Assembly (NCBI RefSeq): GCF_000419585.1
Contig: NZ_ATTH01000001.1
Coordinates: 1,324,005-1,388,004 of the forward strand
Direction: 5' to 3'
Length of the DNA: 64,000 nt
Origin: Salisaeta longa DSM 21114
GTDB lineage: Bacteria; Bacteroidota; Rhodothermia; Rhodothermales; Salinibacteraceae
The notes below the pieces were generated by a model that had not been told where the DNA came from, searched no databases, and worked only from the letters and a program-made list of their open reading frames with translations. Below, in pieces: positions 25,961-35,099 of the stretch. The position numbers were made by a program, and so were the translations under genes. The stretch's first letter is position 1. Each line of letters opens with the position of its first letter.

Positions 25961-27430
25961 ATGGAGCCCCCTGAATCTTTTGCTCCGCCTACTGACCTAT
26001 CCGCCGACCCTATGGATAGCAACGAGTACCTACCCACTGCCAGCAACTCGATTACGGCTCGCATCGCGATCCAAAACCAACCGGGGATGCTGGCGCAGGT
26101 CACCTCGGCCATTGGCGCGCGCGGCGGCAACATCGGGGCGATTGACATCGTGCAGGCCCGTGACTCGCTCCTCGTGCGCGATATTACCATCAACACGCGC
26201 AGCGACGCCCATGCACACGAAATTATCAGCGCCCTCTCTGGATTAGAGGGTGTTCGGGTCATCAATGTTTCGGATCGGACGTTCTTGCTGCACCTCGGCG
26301 GCAAGCTGGAAGTGAACAGCAAAGCGCCGCTTCGCACCCGCGATCAGCTCTCGATGGCCTATACCCCTGGCGTGGCGCGCGTGTGCGAGGCCATCCACGA
26401 CCGGCCGGAGGACGCGCACCGCCTGACCATCAAGAGCAACACCGTCGCGGTTGTGTCGGATGGAAGCGCGGTGCTTGGGCTGGGCGACATTGGCCCCGAG
26501 GCGGCCATCCCGGTCATGGAGGGCAAGGCGCAGCTGCTCAAGGAGTTTGCTGGCGTCAACGGCTTTCCGATTTGCCTCGACACCACCGACGTTGACGAAA
26601 TCGTGGAGACCATCATTCGGCTTGCGCCGGTGTTTGGGGCCATTAACCTCGAAGATATTGGCGCGCCGCGCTGCTTCGAGATTGAGGATCGCCTGCGCGA
26701 GGCCCTCGACATCCCGGTCTTTCACGACGACCAGCACGGTACAGCGGTTGTTGCCGTGGCGGCCCTGCTGAATGCCCTCAAAATCGTCGACAAAACGCCC
26801 GAGGAGCTGAAGGTGGTGATGGTGGGCATTGGAGCGGCGGGCACAGCCGTCACCCACATGATGCAGTCCCTGGGCGTCGAAAACATTGTGGGCGTCGATC
26901 GGAAGGGGGCCGTAACGCCCGAGCGCACCGACCTCAATCCGGCCAAGGCCCGCTACGCAGCCATGACCAACCCCAACCGCGAGACGGGGTCGCTGTCTGA
27001 AGTGATGCGCGGCGCGGATGTGTTTGTCGGCCTGAGCGGCCCCGACGTCATTGGCGTGGAGGACCTAAAGCGCATGGCGCGCGACCCGATCGTGTTTGCC
27101 ATGGCCAATCCCACCCCCGAGATCATGCCAGAAAAAGCGTACCCGCACGTGGCCGTCATGGCCACCGGCCGCAGCGACTATCCCAACCAGATCAACAACG
27201 TGCTGTGCTTTCCGGGCTTGTTTAAGGGCGCGCTGGCGTGCCGCGCCACGGCCATCACCGATGAGATGAAGATGGCCGCGGCCCACGCTATTGCCGACGC
27301 CATCGACGAAAAGAGCCTGACCGCCGATTACATCGTACCCAGCGTTTTCGACCAGGAGGTTGTTCGGCGCGTTTCGGAAGCGGTGCAGCACGCCGCCACG
27401 CACAACGGCGTCGCCCGCAAGCGGGGCTGA
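25961..27430 (+). CDS. NAD(P)-dependent malic enzyme with N-terminal ACT domain
   Basis: 489 residues from the ATG at 25961 (MEPPESFAPP); an ATG at 26012 is an alternative. It decarboxylates malate to pyruvate. The N-terminal ACT domain (about 25-110, ARIAIQNQPGMLAQVTSAIGARGGNIGAI-type sequence) probably binds an amino acid or other small effector. The malic enzyme part has YTPGVARVC (catalytic Tyr), the Lys in EGKAQLLKEFAG, the metal-binding LEDIGAPRCFEIE and FHDDQHGT, and the nucleotide motif GIGAAGTAV. It lacks the C-terminal phosphotransacetylase domain of long MaeB enzymes. It is divergent from the starch locus. Confidence 0.93.
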   Translation: MEPPESFAPPTDLSADPMDSNEYLPTASNSITARIAIQNQPGMLAQVTSAIGARGGNIGAIDIVQARDSLLVRDITINTRSDAHAHEIISALSGLEGVRVINVSDRTFLLHLGGKLEVNSKAPLRTRDQLSMAYTPGVARVCEAIHDRPEDAHRLTIKSNTVAVVSDGSAVLGLGDIGPEAAIPVMEGKAQLLKEFAGVNGFPICLDTTDVDEIVETIIRLAPVFGAINLEDIGAPRCFEIEDRLREALDIPVFHDDQHGTAVVAVAALLNALKIVDKTPEELKVVMVGIGAAGTAVTHMMQSLGVENIVGVDRKGAVTPERTDLNPAKARYAAMTNPNRETGSLSEVMRGADVFVGLSGPDVIGVEDLKRMARDPIVFAMANPTPEIMPEKAYPHVAVMATGRSDYPNQINNVLCFPGLFKGALACRATAITDEMKMAAAHAIADAIDEKSLTADYIVPSVFDQEVVRRVSEAVQHAATHNGVARKRG

Positions 27431-27494
27431 GGGGTATCCCGCGGCGACGCCTCCCCACCCCGCGGCGCGCACAACCTATCACGGGTTGTTCACA

Positions 27495-28631
27495 GTGTGC
27501 AACGCTGTGCTGCGTACGTTAGGCAGGCGGTCCCCAATCACCACCATCGCTCACATCGGCACGGATCTCTTGTTTTTTGTACTGGCGGGCATTCACGGGT
27601 TCATCTGGATCGTTTTGCTGGGCAACCTCTGGTACCTGCGGCGCACCCGCACCTCCGCGCGGCCCGCGCAGCAGCCGTCGGTCTCCATTCTCATCCCGGC
27701 GCGCAACGAAGCAGCAAACCTGCAACGCCTGCTGCCGTCGCTGCTCCGTCAGCGCTACCCGTCGTTCGAAGTGCTCGTGTACAACGATGGCTCGACGGAC
27801 GCCACGGGCGCGGTGCTCCGCTCCTTTTCCGACGACCGCCTGCGTACGTTTGCGGGCGACGGGCCGCCGCCCGGCTGGCTGGGCAAGCCCCATGCGTTGC
27901 ACCAGCTGCAGCAAGCGGCCACCGGCGACGTGTTCTTGTTTCTGGATGCCGATACCGAACTCGCCGACCCTCAGGCCCTCGCGCGCCTCGTGGCCCAGTA
28001 CGCCGCGCAACCCGACGGGTCTGTCCTCACGGCCTTGCCGCGCCTGAAAGGCGGCGCGCTGCTGCTGGTTAGCCTCTTGCCAAGCGCCATGCTTACCGGA
28101 CTGCCGTGGCCCCTCGTGCGCCCGTTGCGCCTTCCGTCGCTCGGGGCCCTCAACGGACAGTGCTGGATGATCGCGGCGGCGACCTATCGCGCCCTTCGGC
28201 CGCATCGCCACGTGCGCGCTAAAGTGCTTGAAGATGTGGAAATTGGGCGCTACCTGAAGCGCGAGGGCTTCACCCCGGTGCTCGTGGATGTAACCACCGA
28301 GGTGTCGGTGTTCATGTACGAGCGCTTGGGCGACGCCTGGACCGGCTTCCGCAAAAATGCCTACCTGATCCTCGGCGGCTCGCCGCTTGCGTTCGTGGCG
28401 CTGTGGATCTTTTTTGCGTGGACGTGGGTTGCGGGGCCCGCGCTATATCCGTCGCTCCTGCTCTCGGTGTACGGCCTCAAGCTCATCACCGACCGGTGCA
28501 ACGGCCTGCCCTGGCACGTGACGGTGCTTGCGCCGCTGTCGTACGCGCTCGGCAGCGTGTTGCAACTTCATTCTGCACTTAGTCATTGGACGAAGCGTGT
28601 CACCTGGAAAGGCCGTTCGGTGGCTTCATAG
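27495..28631 (+). CDS. Membrane-bound family 2 glycosyltransferase
   Basis: 378 residues if the GTG at 27495 is used. There is no ATG in frame between the malic enzyme stop and the first membrane helix; a TTG at 27486 and a GTG at 27507 are alternatives. An N-terminal TM segment (LLFFVLAGIHGFIWIVLLGN), the GT-A domain with SILIPARNEAANL, YNDGSTDAT and the DxD-like LDADTEL, acceptor-site EDVEIGRYLKREG, and C-terminal TM helices. The layout resembles CrtQ/CruC-type transferases that glycosylate carotenoids or lipids, but no carotenoid gene is nearby, so the acceptor is unknown. It follows malic enzyme closely and may share its transcript. Confidence 0.82.
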   Translation: MCNAVLRTLGRRSPITTIAHIGTDLLFFVLAGIHGFIWIVLLGNLWYLRRTRTSARPAQQPSVSILIPARNEAANLQRLLPSLLRQRYPSFEVLVYNDGSTDATGAVLRSFSDDRLRTFAGDGPPPGWLGKPHALHQLQQAATGDVFLFLDADTELADPQALARLVAQYAAQPDGSVLTALPRLKGGALLLVSLLPSAMLTGLPWPLVRPLRLPSLGALNGQCWMIAAATYRALRPHRHVRAKVLEDVEIGRYLKREGFTPVLVDVTTEVSVFMYERLGDAWTGFRKNAYLILGGSPLAFVALWIFFAWTWVAGPALYPSLLLSVYGLKLITDRCNGLPWHVTVLAPLSYALGSVLQLHSALSHWTKRVTWKGRSVAS

Positions 28632-28675
28632 TCCGGGCCGCCTTCCTGTTCTACCACTCACCGCTTCGTGCCGCT

Positions 28676-28990
28676 ATGCGACTTACACTCATCTCTTCGC
28701 TGCTGCTGGCTGTGCTGGCCGTGGTGTTTGCGCTGCAAAACACAGCCACCATCACCGTCAATCTCCTGTTTTATGAGACGCGCGGCTCTGCGGCACTGGT
28801 CATCATTCTGTCGTTTGCCGTTGGCGTGCTCGTGGGGCTGCTCGCCACCATCCCGCGGCGCATGCGCGACCGGCGCGAGATCAAACAGCTGAAGCGCGAC
28901 CTGCGCGATGCCCACACGCCGGCCGACCCGAAAGCCAAAAAGGACAAAGGCGCCGGCAGCACGCCGTCCGTTCCGCCCACCACGCCGTAA
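28676..28990 (+). CDS. LapA-domain (DUF1049) inner-membrane protein
   Basis: 104 residues from the ATG at 28676 (MRLTLISSLLLAVLAVVF). Two membrane helices are joined by ALQNTATITVNLLFYE, which is the LapA/DUF1049 pattern (xQN....V...f). A basic cytoplasmic coil RRMRDRREIKQLKRDLRD and a lysine/proline tail follow. In E. coli LapA takes part in regulating lipopolysaccharide synthesis, but outside enterobacteria the role is unproven. It lies 44 bases after the glycosyltransferase and 45 bases before corA. Confidence 0.8.
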   Translation: MRLTLISSLLLAVLAVVFALQNTATITVNLLFYETRGSAALVIILSFAVGVLVGLLATIPRRMRDRREIKQLKRDLRDAHTPADPKAKKDKGAGSTPSVPPTTP

Positions 28991-29035
28991 CCCTGCCCCC
29001 GCGCCAGCACGCCCAGCCCCGCCCGCCTGCACCAT

Positions 29036-30097
29036 ATGCGTCTTTTCACCCGTCGTAGCGCAAAGATTGGTCAGCCGCCGGGCACCGTCGATTTTGTGGG
29101 CGACGCGCCTGCAACGCCCGCCACGCTCACCATCACCGACCTGTACCCCGATCGCGTTGAGCGCACGACGCCCGAGGCCCTCCCCGCCGCCCTCGCACCG
29201 CCCCCGGGGGTCACGGTTCGGTGGATTAACCTGGACGGGGTGCACGACGAGGCGATGGTCCAACAGATCGGAGCGCTCGCGCACATCCATCCGCTCGTGC
29301 TGGAAGACATTGCCAACACCGGCCAGCGCCCCAAGCTTGAGACGTTCGACGACTATCTCTTTGCCGTCGTCAAGATGCTGCGCCTCGATGTCGAAGAAAC
29401 CATCGACGCCGAGCAGGTGAGCCTCATCGTACAAGAGCGGCTCGTCATCAGCTTTCAGGAGCGCGCCGGGGACGTGTTCGATCCCGTGCGGCGGCGCCTG
29501 GACAATGCCACCGGCCGCTTGCGCACCGCCGGGGCCGACTATTTCGCCTAAGCGCTGCTCGACATCATTGTCGATCACTACTTTGTGGTGCTAGAGCACC
29601 TGGGCCTGACGCTCGAAACGCTCGAAGATCAGCTTCTGGACGAGGACCCTACCGTTGCGCAGCGCGAGGCCATTAACGATGTACGGCGCGAGCTCATCAG
29701 CGTGCGGCGGCTGGTGTGGCCTACGCGCGAGCTGTTGGCCACGTGGTCGCGCTTGGAGCACCCGCTCATGGACGCCTCGACGGAGCCCTTCCTGCGCGAT
29801 GCCCACGACCACGCCACCCAGGCAGCCGACCTCGTCGAATCGCTGCGCGACGTGACCAATGGGACGCTAGATCTGTACATGACAGCGCTAAGCAACCGCA
29901 TGAACGAGATCATGAAGGTGCTTACCATCATCGGGACGATCTTTATCCCTCTTACGTTTATTGCAGGCATCTACGGCATGAATTTCGAGTACATGCCTGA
30001 GCTACAATCGCCATGGGGATACCCGGTCGTCATGGGCGTCATGGCAGTCATTGGCATTATCTTTCTCGGCTATTTTCGCTGGAACGATTGGATCTAG
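29036..30097 (+). pseudogene. corA: corA magnesium/cobalt transporter interrupted by one in-frame TAA
   Basis: A full-length CorA (353 residues) is encoded in a single frame except for TAA at 29549-29551 (codon 172). Before it: VRWINLDGVHDEAMVQQIG, HPLVLEDIANTGQRPK and the cytoplasmic helices. After it: ALLDIIVDHYFVVLE, the long stalk helix, TM1 (TIIGTIFIPLTFIAGIYGMNFE) with the selectivity motif YGMN, and TM2. The stop sits at DYFA-stop-ALLD, where relatives usually have Tyr, so TAC or TAT to TAA is a one-base change. Coding quality is unchanged on both sides. A recent nonsense mutation, a sequencing error, or readthrough could each explain it. A restart at GTG 29585 would make only the C-terminal part. 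Confidence 0.88.
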
Positions 30098-31295
30098 GGG
30101 CCGCTGCGTCGTCACCGCCGGTAAATGTGGGGGCCTCGGTTGGAATGGTGCGCGCGTCCTCGGGGTATGCAACGGCCGGCAGGCGGCGCGGCAACGCTTG
30201 GGGGTCCTCCACCGGATTCGGCTCGGCCCATACCGTGCCATCGTAGCTGTGCATGATCACATGATCGCCGGCGCGGCCTTTCACGTAGCTCTCGTTCAGC
30301 GGAATTTTGCCGTGGGGGGTATCGAGCACATACGTGGGGATGGCAAACCCAGAGGTGCGCCCGCGTAACGCCTCCATCAGATGCATGCCGCGCTCAATGG
30401 GCGTGCGCAGGTGCGCCGTGCCGCCAATGAGCTGCGCCTGATACAGGTAATACGGCCGCACGCGCATTTCCACGAGCCCTTCGTTGAGTGATTTCATGGT
30501 CGCTACGTCGTCGTTGATGCCACGCAGCAGGACGGTTTGGTTACCCACCGGAATCCCGGCGCGCGTCAGTCGGTCGATGGCCGCTGCCGCATCCGACGTA
30601 AGCTCGCGTGGGTGGTTGAAGTGCGTGTTGATCCACACGGGGTGGTACTGTGCAATCAGGTCGCACAGCGCATCAGTGATCCGGTACGGCAGCTTCACCG
30701 GCATGCGCGACCCAAACCGGATGATCTCGACGTGATCGATGGCGCGCAGCTCTTTCAGCAGCCACTCCAGGTGCCGGTTGTTGAACGTAAGCGGGTCGCC
30801 GCCCGTCAGCAGTACGTCGCGGATTTCCGGGTGCGCGGCGATGTACGCGATGGCCTCGCGGTGTTCAGACGTGCGCATCATAAAGCTCGAATCGCCCACC
30901 ATGCGCTTCCGCAAACAGTACCGGCAATAAATGGCGCACTCGGCCGTTACACAAAAAGCGACGCGGTCGTTGTAGTTGTGGATCAGGTTTTTGACGGGCG
31001 AGTGTGCCTCCTCCGTGAGCGGATCGACCACGCCCACGATGTCCGGCGCAAGCTCGTGCATGGTTGGCACCACCTGCCGCCGGATCGGACACGCCGGGTC
31101 GTCGGGGTCCATGAGGGCCGCGTAGTACGGCGTGATGTTCCACCGAAAGACCGACGACGTCGCCTCAATCGCCTCGATCTCGTCGGGTGTAGGGTGTATC
31201 CACGCCCGGAGGTCGGACAGGCGGTGGATGCGATGCTGCATCTGCCAGCGCCAGTTGTGCCAATCGGATGGATCTACGTGTTGGGGACGAGGCAT
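30057..31295 (-). CDS. kamA: Lysine 2,3-aminomutase-family radical SAM enzyme
   Basis: 412 residues. It interconverts L-lysine and L-beta-lysine (or acts on a related amino acid or protein lysine) using SAM, a 4Fe-4S cluster and PLP. The radical SAM cysteines are C120, C124 and C127 (CAIYCRYC). GGDPLTF, RFGSRMPV and NTHFNHPREL are conserved blocks. The PLP lysine is in DTPHGKIPLN. The family partner ablB (beta-lysine acetyltransferase), which makes the osmolyte N-acetyl-beta-lysine, is not next to it. The low-complexity C-terminal tail overlaps the 3' end of convergent corA by 41 bases. Confidence 0.9.
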   Translation of the reverse strand: MPRPQHVDPSDWHNWRWQMQHRIHRLSDLRAWIHPTPDEIEAIEATSSVFRWNITPYYAALMDPDDPACPIRRQVVPTMHELAPDIVGVVDPLTEEAHSPVKNLIHNYNDRVAFCVTAECAIYCRYCLRKRMVGDSSFMMRTSEHREAIAYIAAHPEIRDVLLTGGDPLTFNNRHLEWLLKELRAIDHVEIIRFGSRMPVKLPYRITDALCDLIAQYHPVWINTHFNHPRELTSDAAAAIDRLTRAGIPVGNQTVLLRGINDDVATMKSLNEGLVEMRVRPYYLYQAQLIGGTAHLRTPIERGMHLMEALRGRTSGFAIPTYVLDTPHGKIPLNESYVKGRAGDHVIMHSYDGTVWAEPNPVEDPQALPRRLPAVAYPEDARTIPTEAPTFTGGDDAAAPRSNRSSENSRER

Positions 31296-31755
31296 TGGTT
31301 GGGATGGGCGAACCCGCTGTGTAACGTTAAGCGCGACCCAACGTACGCCACGCCCCCAGGCCCGCGTTTCATCGATCCATCGCTTGCACTTGTGCGCCCC
31401 CCATGCTTACCCTGAATTCGCAAAACAGATCAAAAACTTTTCACCATGCCATCGATATGCGGACACGCATGCACCGCATGGGCGTAGTACCACACGTGAA
31501 GCCATACCCCGCTTCCGAACATACGCGCGCTTGGGGCCGATCGCGGTCATAGCGCGCAACTATTTACCCTATGCGTCGTGCATACCACAAAGGTCTTGCA
31601 TCTATCGGTTGTTGCCTAGCCACTCATGTCTCACAACGTCCCACCTACGTTTGGCGTGATTGCCCACCCACCTGTTCGCTAGTGCAACCGCTGCATTGTG
31701 CAGTCCCCCCTCAGACCTTCTGTTCGAATCTTATCGACGGCCCAGCACAAAGCCC
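31296..31755. promoter_or_regulatory. Long leader/intergenic region upstream of rho
   Basis: 460 bases between kamA (minus) and rho (plus). It must hold both promoters. TACGTTTG at 31646-31653 fits the Bacteroidota -7 element TAnnTTTG and could give a leader of about 100 bases for rho, but no -33 box is placed correctly. The stretch 31660-31755 is open in the rho frame, yet it is Cys/Pro/Ser-rich without rho homology and I treat it as leader. No RNA gene was recognised. Long rho leaders often serve Rho autoregulation. Confidence 0.4.
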
Positions 31756-33183
31756 ATGAAAATATCTACATTGCAAGAGAAGAAGCTAGACGATCTTCGC
31801 GCGATTGCACGCGAGTTGGATCTGTCGGGCGTTTCTAAACTGCGAAAGCAAGATCTCATCTATCGCATCTTAGAAGCCCAAGCAGAGGGCGCCTCCTCCG
31901 CCACGCGCGGTGCGCAACAGCGCGAATCCTCTGCCGATGCATCGCCCAACAAAAGCAAGGGGCGCTCCTCGGCACGCAAAAGCGCGCCGCAACGTCGCAT
32001 GTCACGGCGCGAGCGGCTCTATGCGGACCATCCCGACTACATGGCCTCCTACGACCCCAGCCAAACGGAGCTGCGGGGCATGATTGAAAAGGAGGGCATC
32101 CTGGAAGTACTTCCCGACGGCTACGGCTTCTTGCGCTCGGGCGAGTACAACTACGAATCGAGCCCCGACGACATTTACGTCTCGCCCTCTCAAATCAAAC
32201 GCTTTGGGCTGCAAGATGGCGATACCGTTGCCGGCAGCGTTCGGCCGCCCAAGGAAGGCGAGAAGTTCTTCGCGTTGATCCAGGTCACCGAGGTGAACGG
32301 CTGCTCGCCCGGGGCCATGGAAGAACGCACCGACTTCGAGCAGCTCACCCCCATCTTCCCAGACACGCACCTGCGCCTCGAAACGACGCCCGACGAGGTA
32401 AGCACCCGTATCATCGACCTGTTTGCGCCCATCGGCTTCGGGCAACGCGGCCTCATCGTTGCGCCGCCCAAAACCGGCAAAACCGTGCTGCTGCAAAAGA
32501 TTGCCAACGGCGTAACCACCAACTACCCCGACGCCCACTTGCTCATCCTGCTCATCGATGAGCGGCCGGAGGAGGTAACCGACATGGACCGTAACGTGAC
32601 GGGCGAGGTGGTCGCGTCGACCTTCGACCAAGATGCGGAGCGTCACGTGGAGGTGGCCGAGGCACTGCTCGACAAGGCCAAGCGCCTCGTAGAAGCCGGC
32701 CAAGACGTTGTGGTACTGCTCGACTCCATCACCCGCCTGGCCCGCGCTTACAACTCCGTGGCGCCGGGCAAAGGCCGTACGCTCTCGGGCGGCATGGAAG
32801 CCGGTGCCCTGCGCGGGCCCAAGCGCTTCTTTGGCGCGGCCCGCAACGTAGAAGACGGCGGCTCGCTCACCATCGTTGGCACCGCGCTGATCGATACCGG
32901 CAGCCGGATGGATGACGTGATCTTTGAGGAGTTTAAGGGCACTGGCAACATGGAGCTCGTGCTCAACCGCCAGATGTCCGATCGCCGCATTTACCCGGCC
33001 ATCGACCTCATCAAGTCGGGGACGCGCCGTGAGGAAGCACTTCTCTCGAAACCGCACATGAAGCGCGTGTGGGTCCTTCGAAAGATCCTCGCCGATATGG
33101 ATGCCGTCGAGGCGATGCAATTCCTGCTCAACAAGATGGAAGGCACCACCGACAACGAAGACTTCCTCGCGACCATGAACTGA
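31756..33183 (+). CDS. rho: Transcription termination factor Rho
   Basis: 475 residues from the ATG at 31756 ([18 protein letters not shown]). Rho_N helix domain (1-45), a low-complexity basic linker (about 48-85, typical of Bacteroidota), cold-shock-like RNA-binding domain ([15 protein letters not shown]), and the hexameric ATPase with Walker A PPKTGKT (about 237-243), Walker [17 protein letters not shown], and the Q/R loops ([11 protein letters not shown]). It is an RNA-dependent helicase that ends transcription. A hairpin follows its stop. Confidence 0.97.
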   Translation: MKISTLQEKKLDDLRAIARELDLSGVSKLRKQDLIYRILEAQAEGASSATRGAQQRESSADASPNKSKGRSSARKSAPQRRMSRRERLYADHPDYMASYDPSQTELRGMIEKEGILEVLPDGYGFLRSGEYNYESSPDDIYVSPSQIKRFGLQDGDTVAGSVRPPKEGEKFFALIQVTEVNGCSPGAMEERTDFEQLTPIFPDTHLRLETTPDEVSTRIIDLFAPIGFGQRGLIVAPPKTGKTVLLQKIANGVTTNYPDAHLLILLIDERPEEVTDMDRNVTGEVVASTFDQDAERHVEVAEALLDKAKRLVEAGQDVVVLLDSITRLARAYNSVAPGKGRTLSGGMEAGALRGPKRFFGAARNVEDGGSLTIVGTALIDTGSRMDDVIFEEFKGTGNMELVLNRQMSDRRIYPAIDLIKSGTRREEALLSKPHMKRVWVLRKILADMDAVEAMQFLLNKMEGTTDNEDFLATMN

Positions 33184-33221
33184 GGACGGTCGCTTCCAAA
33201 CACATGTGCTACCATCGCCGG

Positions 33222-33252
33222 CGCCCCATTGCTTTTCGTTCGCAATGGGGCG
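33222..33252. terminator. Hairpin between convergent rho and TANGO2-like genes
   Basis: A perfect 11-bp stem CGCCCCATTGC (33222-33232) with GCAATGGGGCG (33242-33252) and a 9-base loop. The T tract is weak (TTCGATTG). It is placed 39 bases after rho and 31 bases beyond the end of the minus-strand gene, so it can serve both. Confidence 0.7.
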
Positions 33253-33282
33253 TTCGATTGTATTGCGTGGAGACGTACGGGC

Positions 33283-34089
33283 TCAAGCCACTACGTCGGA
33301 GGCATCCGCGGGCTCCCGCTGCGGCGGCTGGGTGCATTGAAACGAGAAGCGGCGGGTGGTGCCGCGGGCGCCGCGGTTGTACGTGCGTTCGGCAAAGTGC
33401 ACGCGCCCATCGTGCGTGAGCAGCAGGACGGTGGAGCAGCGCGTGCCGTATTCGTCGCTCGCGATGAACATTGGCGAGAGCAAGCGCTCTTCGGCTCTGC
33501 CTACGCCCGTATCCGGCAGCTCCTCATCCGGCGCCCGCGTTCGGTCGTTAAGGGCTTGCAGCAGCGCGGCCACCGGGTCGTCGGCCGCAAGCGCCGGGGG
33601 CACAACCGCAAGGCCGCGCTCTACCTTGGGCCACGGCGTATCGAGCACGGCATTGCTGAGTCCGTGCCAGCCGTCGCCCACGGCGCGCGGGCCGTCGTCG
33701 ATCTGGTTGGAGACGTAGTAGGCTGCGGCTCCGCGGCCCACCAAAAGGTTGAATCCGTTAAAGCGCTCTGCACGCGCCTGCACATCGGCTGCATAGGTGC
33801 GCGGCGCAGCGCTACCGGTGAGGTAGTCCGCAACGAGCGCGCCCCGCGACGGGGCTTCGGGGGCGTACTGGTTCGGGGCGCGGTAGTTGGTGAGCGCCGC
33901 CCAGCGCCCGCTGCGCGTTACGCCCATCCACGTGCCGCCGGCCGTTTCATCGCGGCCCGCGAGGACGTGCGGCGCATCTTGCCAAAACCGCGCCGGTTGC
34001 GCCGGCCGCGCGTAAAACTCATCGCGATTGGCTGCAATCACTAACGCGTAGGTGGGATGAGCCGCAATTCCTGCAATGATCAGGCACAT
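33283..34089 (-). CDS. NRDE/TANGO2-family protein
   Basis: 268 residues from the ATG at 34089; this start puts Cys at position 2 (MCLIIAG), as in the family, where Cys2 is thought to be an N-terminal nucleophile. The name-giving NRDE motif follows (VIAANRDEFYARP). WMGVTRSGRWAALTNYR and FNLLVG are further conserved blocks. TANGO2 homologues are linked to haem and lipid handling in eukaryotes; the bacterial role is unknown. It is cytoplasmic, a single gene, and divergent from the ZIP transporter. Confidence 0.88.
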   Translation of the reverse strand: MCLIIAGIAAHPTYALVIAANRDEFYARPAQPARFWQDAPHVLAGRDETAGGTWMGVTRSGRWAALTNYRAPNQYAPEAPSRGALVADYLTGSAAPRTYAADVQARAERFNGFNLLVGRGAAAYYVSNQIDDGPRAVGDGWHGLSNAVLDTPWPKVERGLAVVPPALAADDPVAALLQALNDRTRAPDEELPDTGVGRAEERLLSPMFIASDEYGTRCSTVLLLTHDGRVHFAERTYNRGARGTTRRFSFQCTQPPQREPADASDVVA

Positions 34090-34252
34090 AATCTTGGCAA
34101 TGAATGGCACAGCACGTAACGAGCCAACCTGTCCCGCCGCGGCCATGATCCGCCCCATACAGGTTGATACACGCGCTGCAGCACGCCCCGAAACCCAACG
34201 GTGCGCAGCCCATAGGCAGAGGCTATTTTTCCAAACAAACTGTTAGGGCAAC

Positions 34253-35086
34253 ATGGACCTCTTCGCACCATGGTTTCAGGGGCTCTCGCCGATCACGCAA
34301 TCGCTGATTGCCGGCTGTTTTACGTGGACGGTAACGGCACTCGGAGCGGCGGCTGTGTTCGTCACGCGCACGGTCAATCAGCGGCTGCTGGATGCCATGA
34401 TGGGCTTCGCCGGCGGTGTGATGATTGCCGCAAGTTTCTGGTCGCTGCTCGCACCCGCTATTGAAATGGCGGCCGCCCAGGGCATTCCCACATGGCTCCC
34501 GGCGGTGGTGGGCTTTGCCACCGGCGGCCTCTTTTTACGCATTGCGGATGCGGTGCTGCCCCACCTGCACACCGGCGCGGCCAATCGTTCGGAGGCGGAG
34601 GGGTTACCCACCGAGTGGCGGCGCTCGACGCTGCTCGTGCTCGCCATCACGCTACACAACATTCCCGAAGGACTTGCGGTGGGGGTCACCTTTGGGGCGG
34701 CAGCCTCGGCGCTGGATGTGAGCACGGGTGCTACGCTGGCGGCTGCGGTAACGCTGGCCCTTGGCATCGGGCTTCAGAACTTTCCCGAAGGCATTGCCGT
34801 GTCGATGCCGCTGCGCGGGCAAGGCATGTCGAAAAGTAAGAGTTTTTGGTACGGACAGCTATCGGGCGTCGTGGAGCCTATTTCGGCGGTGCTAGGCGCA
34901 GCGGCTGTGCTTGCCATCCAGCCCCTGTTGCCATACGCGCTGGCCTTTGCGGCCGGTGCCATGATCTACGTGGTGGTGGAGGAGCTCATTCCCGAGTCGC
35001 AGCGCGCGGGCAACACCGACCTCGCGACCATGGGCGCAATGGGCGGCTTCACCGTCATGATGTTTTTGGATGTGGCGCTCGGCTGA
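34253..35086 (+). CDS. ZIP-family divalent metal transporter
   Basis: 277 residues with about eight membrane segments. The metal-binding TM4 and TM5 motifs are [11 protein letters not shown] and [11 protein letters not shown], which is the GufA/ZupT subfamily pattern. The second motif has QN instead of HN. It probably imports zinc, iron or manganese through the cytoplasmic membrane. The start at 34253 is preceded by an AT-rich stretch. I could not identify a Fur or Zur box in the 163-base divergent region. Confidence 0.92.
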   Translation: MDLFAPWFQGLSPITQSLIAGCFTWTVTALGAAAVFVTRTVNQRLLDAMMGFAGGVMIAASFWSLLAPAIEMAAAQGIPTWLPAVVGFATGGLFLRIADAVLPHLHTGAANRSEAEGLPTEWRRSTLLVLAITLHNIPEGLAVGVTFGAAASALDVSTGATLAAAVTLALGIGLQNFPEGIAVSMPLRGQGMSKSKSFWYGQLSGVVEPISAVLGAAAVLAIQPLLPYALAFAAGAMIYVVVEELIPESQRAGNTDLATMGAMGGFTVMMFLDVALG

Positions 35087-35099
35087 GCGGCCCGTGACG

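Noticed and set aside
29585-30097. Separate small transporter gene after the corA stop
   Set aside because: It is in the same frame as the upstream part and together they make one normal CorA; a split gene is less likely than a nonsense change.
31571-31759. Short open frame in the rho leader as a small gene
   Set aside because: It overlaps the rho start, has Cys/Pro-rich composition and no start-site support.
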